Assembly (NCBI RefSeq): GCF_027571405.1
Contig: NZ_CP092968.1
Coordinates: 1,922,001-1,986,000 of the forward strand
DNA length: 64,000 nt
From: Methylocystis parvus OBBP
Lineage (GTDB): Bacteria; Pseudomonadota; Alphaproteobacteria; Rhizobiales; Beijerinckiaceae
Direction: 5' to 3'
Both the position numbers and the translations under genes were made by a program. Below are positions 16,300 to 23,260 of this stretch, piece after piece. Each line of letters opens with the position of its first letter. The first letter of the stretch is position 1. Below the pieces are notes generated by a model. That model saw only the letters and a program-made list of their open reading frames with translations, searched no databases and was not told the origin of the DNA.

Positions 16300-17586
16300 T
16301 CAACCAGTTTTCGGCTTTCGCGAAAAACCGACAATTTCTCCAGCTGGTTTATTCTCCAGCCCCGCCTTGATCCTTGCGCCGACATCCTCCGAGACCGCCC
16401 GAATCGGATCGCTATCGCGGTTCGCATAACGCGCCGTCACGGCGATATTCGAGTGACGCAGTAGGTCGCGCACATGGAAAGCGTTCACTCCCGCCTGAGA
16501 GGCGAAGGTGCCGACGGTATGGCGCAAGTCGTGCAATCGCACATCCGGGACGCCCGCGCAGGATCGGATACGCTGCCAAGCGTTTTCGACAACTGATTTG
16601 GAGAGGCTCTTCTTTGCGTCCAATGGCGCGGGAAGAACCCAGGGCGCCCCTTCTTCCCTCGGCAGATCCGCGAGGACGGTAAGCGCGATGCTACTGACTG
16701 GATGCGCCCGGCGAACGCCGCCCTTGCGATTTGGCAAGGCGATGGCCCCGGCCTCGAAGTCGACATGCTCCCATTTGAGCTCGAGGATTTCAGAAAGCCG
16801 CGCGCCCGTGAATAGCAACAGACGGATCGCCGCAAGAGCGCGGGGACTGATGGGAGTGACCCTGTTTTCCGCTTTGGCCAGGTGCTTGGCTTTGGCGCCG
16901 TCTCTCTCCGCCCATGGCAGGCCGGGAGATTCCGCCGCTCTGAGCACAGCGCCGAGACGACTTAGCTCCTCATTGGATAAGAAACGCTCGCGCGCGCTTT
17001 CAGGATAGCGCGGCACTTTTCGGCAGGGATTGGACTCGTCGGGCCGAAGCCCCCACAGCTCGGCGAGGCTGAAGGCTTTCGAGAGCACCGCCAGCGTCAA
17101 ATTTGCCTGCCGCGGCGTCGCCTCCATCGCCCGATGCAGCTTGAGCACGTCCTGCCTGGTCACGCTGACGACCCGCAGCGAGCCCAGCCGCGGCAAAATG
17201 TGCTTTTCGATGGAGAGGCGGGCGCTTTCCGCCATACGCGCCGAGTTGTGGACGTCGACATGGTCGCTCAGATAGCGGTCGAGCATATTTGAAACGAGTG
17301 GGGCGGAGCGCTGCGCCTGACGCTGCCCCACGGGGTCCGCTCCCTTCGACACGCTCGCCAGAGTGTCGCGCGCCGCCTTGCGCGCCTCGTCCGCGGTGAT
17401 GACGCCGTAGCGCCCGAGCGTGAGACGCCGCTGCCGGCCCGATTCGTTCCGATACTGGATGATGAACGATCGAACGCCCGTCGGCAGAGCAAGCAAGCCA
17501 AAGCCCTTTATCTCGGAATCCCAGATGATTAGGCGGTCGCCGGACGCCGCCAGCCCGTCAATCAGTCGCTTGGTGAGCTTCGGCAT
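16300..17586 (-). CDS. Tyrosine-type site-specific integrase
   Basis: A 428-aa phage/island integrase. An N-terminal arm-binding DUF4102 domain (KRLIDGLAASGDRLIIWDSE, LGRYGVITADEARKAA) is followed by a core-binding domain (about 95-190) and the catalytic domain. Catalytic residues are visible: Arg in FTGARLSEILELKWEHVD, HDLRHT, His in LLRHSNIAVTARYAN and the final Tyr. It probably inserts the island into the tRNA-Lys gene whose fragment lies 310 bases upstream. TTGGACG repeats lie in its promoter region. The frame is intact. Confidence 0.95.
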   Translation of the reverse strand: MPKLTKRLIDGLAASGDRLIIWDSEIKGFGLLALPTGVRSFIIQYRNESGRQRRLTLGRYGVITADEARKAARDTLASVSKGADPVGQRQAQRSAPLVSNMLDRYLSDHVDVHNSARMAESARLSIEKHILPRLGSLRVVSVTRQDVLKLHRAMEATPRQANLTLAVLSKAFSLAELWGLRPDESNPCRKVPRYPESARERFLSNEELSRLGAVLRAAESPGLPWAERDGAKAKHLAKAENRVTPISPRALAAIRLLLFTGARLSEILELKWEHVDFEAGAIALPNRKGGVRRAHPVSSIALTVLADLPREEGAPWVLPAPLDAKKSLSKSVVENAWQRIRSCAGVPDVRLHDLRHTVGTFASQAGVNAFHVRDLLRHSNIAVTARYANRDSDPIRAVSEDVGARIKAGLENKPAGEIVGFSRKPKTG

Positions 17587-17687
17587 TTGGACGGCTCGCG
17601 ATCGACCTTGGACGATCTTGGACGCCGCTACAAAACGACCAAGATACTGATTTATTGACGGAATATACGTCTTGGACGGCTTGGACG
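17587..17687. repeat. Iterated TTGGACG sites upstream of the integrase
   Basis: Five TTGGACG copies start at 17587, 17608, 17618, 17672 and 17681, with a TTGACGG variant at 17655. They fill the space between the integrase start and the attachment core. Phage integrases bind short repeated arm-type sites near att, so these are good candidates for such sites; they may also regulate the integrase. Confidence 0.6.
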
Positions 17688-17764
17688 GCTTTTGCCCCCT
17701 ACTGTCTTACTCGCATATCGCAACATCCGGGGCGGCAGGCGCGCCCTCGCCCGCCTGCTCTCCG

Positions 17765-18023
17765 TGTCAGCAATATGTCAGCAGACGGGAGCGAAATACG
17801 CAAGAGAGGATAGCAGGCGGTCGTAGTCGCCTCTCGTAAATTCAGCTAGTTATGACAGAGCAACGCACCCTGTCGCGCCCCATCGTATTAGCTTAACCCG
17901 ACTTTTAATCAGGGGGTCCTGGGTTCGAGTCCCAGCGCGCTCACCAAGCAAATCAAAGACTTACGAAGCAAAAGTTGCCGGTCTGCCTCTGATCCAAACC
18001 ACCGTGTCGCCACTATGTCGCCA
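17765..18023. repeat. Two TGTCRSCA-NTA-TGTCRSCA doublets flanking the attachment core
   Basis: TGTCAGCA-ATA-TGTCAGCA (17765-17783) lies left of the tRNA fragment and TGTCGCCA-CTA-TGTCGCCA (18005-18023) lies right of it. Each is a direct repeat with a 3-base spacer, and the two share the pattern. The right-hand one also lies within a larger dyad (CACCGTG...CACGGTG). Significance is uncertain. Confidence 0.4.
17896..17946 (+). other. attR-like 3' fragment of tRNA-Lys(UUU)
   Basis: ACCCGACTTTTAATC carries the right half of an anticodon arm with a TTT anticodon. It is followed by a T arm (CTGGG-TTCGAGT-CCCAG), the 3' acceptor strand CGCGCTC and ACCA. The 5' acceptor strand and D arm are absent upstream, and one anticodon-stem pair is mismatched, so this is not a working tRNA. 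It is what an integration into tRNA-Lys leaves at the distal end. The intact gene should lie left of the window. Confidence 0.8.
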
Positions 18024-18500
18024 CGGTGCGAGATTTCGCCTCCCCTGCGGCGTCGAGGCGCATCCCGCCTGCCCTCCCTGATCCGCGCCCCTTTCTTCGA
18101 GATTGACTCCCGCCTCGCAAAGAACAAAATGCGAACATTGTATATCGAAAGCGACCGCAAAGACCGCAGTCCTGGCAGGCGCGCTCACGCCGATGCGGCG
18201 ATTTTCTCGCGCCGCACCCGCGAGAAACGTTGAACGGATCGAGCCGCGGCGGGCGCGGCGAACGATTGGCCGCTTTCCAGGACCAGACGCACCGATTCCT
18301 CTCAACCGAACGCCGTCGGACGGGCGCTCATCCAGAACTCCCCGGAAAGAGAGCTTTTTAACTCCACTTTTCTTGGTCTGGTCCGGATGGACAACCTTCA
18401 GAACTATTGCATTTTAGATAGAGCGCTCAAGGCTCGGGGGCGCGCATTGAACTTCATGCAAGACTTCTAAACCAGGAATGGAAAAAGGGGGGTAAGCGCC
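17947..18500. other. Gene-free stretch right of the attachment site
   Basis: I see no convincing gene here. A minus-strand frame ending in LGLEPRTP is the common artefact produced by antisense reading of a tRNA T arm. Apart from the TGTCGCCA doublet there is no recognisable feature until the ribosome site at 18485. Confidence 0.5.
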
Positions 18501-18956
18501 ATGCTACGCAAATTTGGACTTATTGGAGCGCTCGTCGGCGCTTTGGCGTTTCCGACCGTGGTCGTCGCGGCTGGTTGGGGTGGCGGCTACGGCGTTCCTC
18601 AGGGCGGCGGCAGCCAGGGTGGTGGCTATGGCGGCGGCGGTGGCCAAGGCGGCGGTTGGAGCGGTGGCGGCAAAGGCGGCGGCCAGAGCGGCGGCTGGGG
18701 CGGTAATAAGGGCGGCTCCAGTCAGGGTGGTGGCTGGGGCGGCAGCAAAGGCGGCGGCGGTTATGGCGGCGGCAAAGGTGGTGGCTGGGGTGGTAGTAAG
18801 GGCGGCGGCTGGGGTGGCGGTTATGGCGGCGGCGGTTGGGGCGGTCGCCATGGCGGGTATGGCGGCGGCTGGGGTCATCCCCACCACGGTGGCTGGGGCG
18901 GCTATGGCGGCTGGGGCCGTCATCACGGCGGCGGGGGCGGCTATGGCGGCTGGTGA
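18501..18956 (+). CDS. Secreted glycine-rich protein
   Basis: A 151-aa protein with a signal peptide (MLRKFGLIGALVGALAFPTV, cleavage near VVAAG). The mature part is almost entirely Gly with regular Trp, Tyr, Ser, Lys and Gln, in GGGW/GGGY and GSKGGG units. It ends in a His-rich segment (WGHPHHGGWGGYGGWGRHHG). A strong ribosome site (AGGGGGG) precedes it. The composition suggests a flexible extracellular or periplasmic protein, perhaps structural or metal-binding through the His cluster. No function can be assigned. Confidence 0.7.
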   Translation: MLRKFGLIGALVGALAFPTVVVAAGWGGGYGVPQGGGSQGGGYGGGGGQGGGWSGGGKGGGQSGGWGGNKGGSSQGGGWGGSKGGGGYGGGKGGGWGGSKGGGWGGGYGGGGWGGRHGGYGGGWGHPHHGGWGGYGGWGRHHGGGGGYGGW

Positions 18957-19186
18957 GGGCTTGTGAAGGCGCGCCGGCGGGGCGGGGCCTCCCAAGCGCG
19001 CGGACCTGACGCCGACCGTCGGAGAAAAGAGTCTTCCCCGGGTTTCGCCGGGGAGGACCGCAGGAAAATGTCGAAGCTGGCCTTCCGGACGAAGAAGACG
19101 CGAGACTGACCGCATGGCGTAATCGGCGTGAAGGTTCGAAGCTGGTCTGCTATACTGCCGCCTTCAGCGCGCTCTGGGGAGCTTCG

Positions 19187-20314
19187 ATGCGGCGTCCCGC
19201 GATCCTTCTCGCCTTCACCCTGATCTTGGCGCCCAGCCCCGCCTTTGCGGAAGACGACGTTACGGCGCGCGAAGCCTTCGGCATCGCCAAGGAGTTGGGA
19301 ACGGCCGAAGCCTGGGAAGCCTATCTGAAACGCTTCCCCAATGGCTTTCACGCCGATGTCGCGCGCGGCTATTTGAAGAAGCTGGGGCGGGAGGTCGAAG
19401 CAGATGCGCCGGTCGCCGCGCGCGCAGCCGTCGCCGGAAAGCTCGGCCCCAACGCCGATCTCGAGGGCGCGAGTCTCGTTCCCAAGGACAGTTTCTGGCG
19501 ACAGGATATTTCGGGCGCGCCCGTCGACCGCAATTCCGCGCGCATTCTCGCGCGGATCGGCGACAAGCCGCTTCATCCCGATTTTGGCGCGGTCTGGGAA
19601 GGCGCCCCCATCGGCATCCCTTACGTCGTCGTCGACGGCGCGCAGAAACGGACGCCCGTCGTCTTCACCTATGCGGAGGAAAGCGATCCCGGCCCCTATC
19701 CGATCCCGCCGGACGCGCCGATCGAAGGCGGCGCCAAGGCCGATGGCGATCGCCATGTGATCGTGCTCGATCGCGACAATTCCATGCTTTACGAGCTTTT
19801 CAACGCCTTTCCGCAGCGCGACGGATCGTGGAAGGCGGATAGCGGCGCCATTTGGAATCTTGCGAAAAGCAATCAAACGCGCCCCGCCGGGTGGACTTCC
19901 GCGGACGCCGCTGGCCTTCCGATCCTGCCCGGGCTCGTCCGATATGACGAGGTCGTCGGCGCCGGCGCCGTCGAACATGCGCTGCGCTTCACCCTGTCGA
20001 AGACCCGCCGCGCCTATACGCCGCCGGCGAGCCATTGGGCGAGCGATGCGACGGACCCCGCGCTTCCACCGATGGGCATGCGGGTGCGGCTCAAGGCGAA
20101 TTACGACATCTCGAAATTTCACCCGCAAGTGCAGACGATCCTCAAGGCTCTGAAGACCTATGGCATGGCGCTCGCCGACAATGGCGGCGACAATTTCGTC
20201 AGCGGCGCGCCCGACCCGCGCTGGGACCCGGATGTGCTGCGCCAGCTCAAGCGCGTCACCACCAAGGATATGGAAGTGGTCGAAATGAAAACCATCGTTA
20301 CCGGAGACAAATGA
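19187..20314 (+). CDS. Secreted protein of unknown function
   Basis: A 375-aa protein with a signal peptide ending PSPAFA. After a short helical tetratricopeptide-like stretch (about 28-65) comes a domain with HVIVLDRDNSMLYELFNAFP, SGAIWNLAKSNQTRPAGWTS and ADAAGLPILPGLVRYDEV. I know the latter pattern from many uncharacterised secreted bacterial proteins; it is well conserved but unnamed to me. Late residues (ANYDISKFHPQVQTILKALK) finish the domain. It stands alone. Function unknown. Confidence 0.75.
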   Translation: MRRPAILLAFTLILAPSPAFAEDDVTAREAFGIAKELGTAEAWEAYLKRFPNGFHADVARGYLKKLGREVEADAPVAARAAVAGKLGPNADLEGASLVPKDSFWRQDISGAPVDRNSARILARIGDKPLHPDFGAVWEGAPIGIPYVVVDGAQKRTPVVFTYAEESDPGPYPIPPDAPIEGGAKADGDRHVIVLDRDNSMLYELFNAFPQRDGSWKADSGAIWNLAKSNQTRPAGWTSADAAGLPILPGLVRYDEVVGAGAVEHALRFTLSKTRRAYTPPASHWASDATDPALPPMGMRVRLKANYDISKFHPQVQTILKALKTYGMALADNGGDNFVSGAPDPRWDPDVLRQLKRVTTKDMEVVEMKTIVTGDK

Positions 20315-21484
20315 ATCCAAGGATGCGACGGAACCGGCCCCAATGAGGCAAATGTTGCAACAAAAAACACTGCGCGGCGAGCTTCTTATTGAAGCGCGCG
20401 AGCGCTGCGGCGTATTGCTCGGGGCGTGAAGATGACGTTCGTCATGGTCGCAGAATAGGCACGACACGTCGGAATCGCCAACGTCCGCTCGCGGTCAAAG
20501 GACCGCTGTGGCAAATGCCCGCGTCTTTCGACGCCCCTCTGCCTTACACGTCCGAAACGACTGCCGACGCATGAACGATAGGCCAGTCTCGATCCGGCGG
20601 CAATATCGGCTACAATCTAGACGGACCGGCTCCCAATTCGTCACAACTAAATGTAGGGGCGGATTGCGTAGCGGAGACCGAGCACAAACCTCGCCTCTTG
20701 CGCCCGGTCCGCCCTCTCGCGCAATCACTCCGCCGCCTCCTTCCGCTCCGCCATGAAGCGGTCAAGCGCTTCCTGAAAGTCGGGCGCGAGCTTGCGCGTG
20801 CCGGGGAGGAAGATCGGATCGGCCTCGCCACGTTTCAGCGCCTTCGCGCGACGCGCCCGCTGAATGAGTCGACCATAGGCGGCCCGGCGCGCTTCGTTCT
20901 GATTCTGCCAGCGCCCGAGAGCGCCTTCTTCGGCGCACTGGCCGGCGAGGCGTCGAAGCTTGAGCGATCGGACATGCGGCTTTCCATCATCAGCGGGCCA
21001 TGATCGCGGCTTGGCGGGCCATGGCGTCAAGCGCGGCCTCGATTTTCCTCGCCTCTTCGCGCTCGTGCTGATTCCAGCATCGTCGCGCCGCCGCGGCCGC
21101 TTTGATGAGATGCTCAAGCCGCCGCCCGAGGACGCACTTCAGGAATGGATCGTTTCGCCCAAAGTAAACCGATCCGGCGCCGGTGACGATGATCCGACGC
21201 TGACGCCAGAGCCCTGTCTCCCTCAATAGGTGACCTTGACCGAGGCCTGCAAGATCATTGCACGCTGACGGTGGCCGGCTTGTCTTCTGCGTAGCCCACG
21301 GGAGAGCCAAAGAACTATGGCGCGGTCGTTTTTGGCAGACGCTCGTTGAGCAATCCGTATACGCGCTTAGCTGCTACCACGCTGTCCGGCACTCCAGAGA
21401 TCACAACCAAATAAAAAACCGTTTTGGCGCTGCGGCCGCACGTCGCGACCTTAAACGCCCGCGCGTCAGGCGGCTCCAGCTCAC
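20315..21484. other. Gene-poor stretch with decayed minus-strand frames
   Basis: No confident gene. Two overlapping minus-strand frames look partly protein-like. One reads VRSLKLRRLAGQCAEEGALG to the stop at 20725, the other DPFLKCVLGRRLEHLIKAAA to the stop at 20990. Both lack a clear start. A third minus-strand stretch (about 21315-21500, FKVATCGRSAKTVFYLVVIS) has no start either. These look like remnants of lost phage or island genes. Confidence 0.45.
20725..21003 (-). CDS. Possible small hypothetical protein (uncertain start)
   Basis: The minus-strand frame contains HVRSLKLRRLAGQCAEEGAL then WQNQNEARRAAYGRLIQRAR and a helical end, with a consistent charged composition. The open frame runs to 21117, but its upstream part looks non-coding and there is no good start with a ribosome site. 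It may be the tail of a decayed two-gene unit with the frame at 20990-21310. Low confidence. Confidence 0.3.
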   Translation of the reverse strand, partial: SWPADDGKPHVRSLKLRRLAGQCAEEGALGRWQNQNEARRAAYGRLIQRARRAKALKRGEADPIFLPGTRKLAPDFQEALDRFMAERKEAAE

Positions 21485-21520
21485 GAAAAGCGAGCCCACC
21501 CGTTCCGGGCGGGCTCGCTT
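21485..21520 (-). terminator. Rho-independent terminator after the HbpS-like gene
   Basis: AAGCGAGCCC-A-CCCG pairs with CGGG-C-GGGCTCGCTT around a 3-base loop. On the minus strand it is followed by TTTTC. It lies 8 bases after the stop of the 21528 gene. Confidence 0.8.
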
Positions 21521-21527
21521 TGCGCCG

Positions 21528-22025
21528 TCACTTCAGCTGATCGGCGACCTTGTCGATTGCGGCCTTGGCGCAGGCCTCGTCTTTTTCGCCGCCGGGAGCC
21601 CCGGAGACGCCGACGGCGCCGATCACCGTGTCGCCCGTCTTTATCGGCAGCGCGCCCTGCGCTGCGACAATATTGGCGAGATGCACCTGGCCCGAGGTCG
21701 GATTGTCCTTCACGCGCTGGGCGAATTCTCCTGACGGGATGCGGAAGGTGCGAGACGTGTACGCCTTACGCAGGCTGTTTTCGATCGTATGAGGCGAGGT
21801 GCCGTCGCCACGCAAGGAAACGAGCGGCTGGCCCTCGAGCCCGACGACGGAGACCGAGACGTTATAGCCTTGATGCACGCAGGACTCATAGGCGGTTTGC
21901 GCGATGCTGAGCGCGATCGGAGTCGATAAGGCTTTCAGCGTCAGAAGCTCGGCTCCCGCCGGCGCCGCATTTGATATGACGGCGATCAGCGCAATGGCCG
22001 GGAAAAAAATGGAACGCGAATTCAT
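21528..22025 (-). CDS. Exported GlcG/HbpS-family heme-binding-like protein
   Basis: A 165-aa protein starting at the ATG at 22025, which has a GGAGAG ribosome site. A signal peptide ends near AAPAGA. The mature domain is GlcG/HbpS (DUF336): ALSIAQTAYESCVHQGYNVS, VVGLEGQPLVSLRGDG, LRKAYTSRTF, ALPIKTGDTVIGAVGVSGAP. HbpS-type proteins bind heme or act as redox sensors outside the cell; whether this one binds heme cannot be read from sequence. It is followed by its own terminator and is divergent from the XRE-cupin regulator. Confidence 0.85.
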   Translation of the reverse strand: MNSRSIFFPAIALIAVISNAAPAGAELLTLKALSTPIALSIAQTAYESCVHQGYNVSVSVVGLEGQPLVSLRGDGTSPHTIENSLRKAYTSRTFRIPSGEFAQRVKDNPTSGQVHLANIVAAQGALPIKTGDTVIGAVGVSGAPGGEKDEACAKAAIDKVADQLK

Positions 22026-22219
22026 GACGATCTCTCCGGGGATGTCGACAGCGTCGACGCACATTTCCATACTATTTTAATATGTTTAAATCCACAAGCG
22101 CGAAAGCGTTGGCGATCCAAGGCAACAGATTTTCCAATGATTAAACGTGATATTCTTCGTACGAATTACTCTTGACCCTCTACCAGCATGGCAATTAAAT
22201 GTCTTAGACGGTAGGATTT

Positions 22220-22840
22220 ATGTACATGCCTAAAGAGCCTGAATATCGCCGGCCCGCAGCCGACAACGCCCTCGCCGCGACTGTCGCCGATCGACTCAAA
22301 AAGCTGATCGCCAAGAACGGCCGGTCATTCGAAAGATTGGCGGATCTCAGCGGCATCGATCCGAAAGATCTGCTGGGGATCGAGCGAGGCGCGATCACGC
22401 CCACGATCAACCATTTGTGGCGTATCGCCCATGCGCTCGGCATTCCGTTCGGCTCGCTCGTCGCGGCGGGAACACGCGACGTCCGCGTCATAAGGAGCGA
22501 TCAGCGCCATAGCGTCGCCTCCCATGACGGCAATTTTCAAACGCGCCCGCTTTTTCCCTATAGCGGGCCGCGCGCCGCCGAATTTTACGAGGTCGTGCTC
22601 GCGCCGCATCATCGGCAGAGCGTCGAAGCCCATGCGCCTGGCACGAAAGAAAATCTCGTCGTTTCGAAGGGCGCCGTTGAAGTGTCGATAGGCCGCGAGG
22701 CGCCGCAAACCCTCGAGGAAGGAGACGCGATCGATTTCCTTGCCGACGTGCCCCACAGCTATCGGAACCTCGGATCGGTCCCAGCCATTGTCTATCTGGT
22801 CATGTCGTATGAGCCGTGTCCATGCGACGGCTCCGCGTAA
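22220..22840 (+). CDS. XRE-cupin transcriptional regulator
   Basis: A 206-aa two-domain regulator. An N-terminal helix-turn-helix (about 25-80: RSFERLADLSGIDPKDLLGI, TINHLWRIAHALGIPFGSLV) is followed by a C-terminal cupin (about 110-200: HHRQSVEAHAPGTKENLVVS, LEEGDAIDFLADVPHSYRN). Such regulators sense small ligands with the cupin and often control neighbouring metabolic genes. It is divergent from the HbpS-like gene and upstream of the DUF1549 operon. Its target is not evident. Confidence 0.9.
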   Translation: MYMPKEPEYRRPAADNALAATVADRLKKLIAKNGRSFERLADLSGIDPKDLLGIERGAITPTINHLWRIAHALGIPFGSLVAAGTRDVRVIRSDQRHSVASHDGNFQTRPLFPYSGPRAAEFYEVVLAPHHRQSVEAHAPGTKENLVVSKGAVEVSIGREAPQTLEEGDAIDFLADVPHSYRNLGSVPAIVYLVMSYEPCPCDGSA

Positions 22841-23260
22841 ATAAGCTCCATTTAGTAGTATTTCAGATCTCTGGGCGGCGCGCGCGCGATCGCTTCGGGT
22901 CGGCGCAGGGAACGTCCGGACGCTGGACCGCATATGGGGCTCCGGCAGGCCGATCCCACTGGCGCGGATCGAGGAAAACCAGGGCATTGGCGCCTTTCTC
23001 CAGCTATCCAGCCAAATTCAGCCGCACCAGCCAATCTCCGGCTTCAAATCACTTTCAGCCGCCCCGGCGCGCTCATTTTGATTCATGGCTCAGTCCCAGT
23101 TTGCGTCCGCGTCGCCAACGGCGCTGTCCACAGGCATATTTTTATATCTTTTAGGTAGACTTTATAGGCTGTTCAATCTAAGTTCGCGCTCATTCGGATT
23201 GAGCCTGTCGAAGGCCGACGTCGTCGATCAACAGAAAGCCGCTGGATTGAGGCCGAAAAA
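22841..23260. promoter_or_regulatory. Leader region of the DUF1549 operon
   Basis: 420 bases without a gene. The part near 23138-23190 is AT-rich (ATTTTTATATCTTTTAGG) and contains TAGACTTTATAG (23156-23167), a motif also seen ahead of serine acetyltransferase, encapsulin and the second Rrf2 gene. A promoter here is likely. Nothing else is recognisable. Confidence 0.45.

Noticed and set aside
17909-18160. Minus-strand open frame ending in LGLEPRTP
   Set aside because: This ending is produced by antisense translation of a tRNA T arm, and the frame covers the tRNA-Lys fragment.
18504-19115. Long Ala/Thr/Pro-rich minus-strand frame
   Set aside because: It is the shadow of the Gly-rich gene on the plus strand; only that frame has a signal peptide and a ribosome site.
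18941-20467. 508-codon minus-strand open frame
   Set aside because: It lies antisense to the secreted protein at 19187-20314. Its composition is that of a GC-rich shadow frame, without domains.
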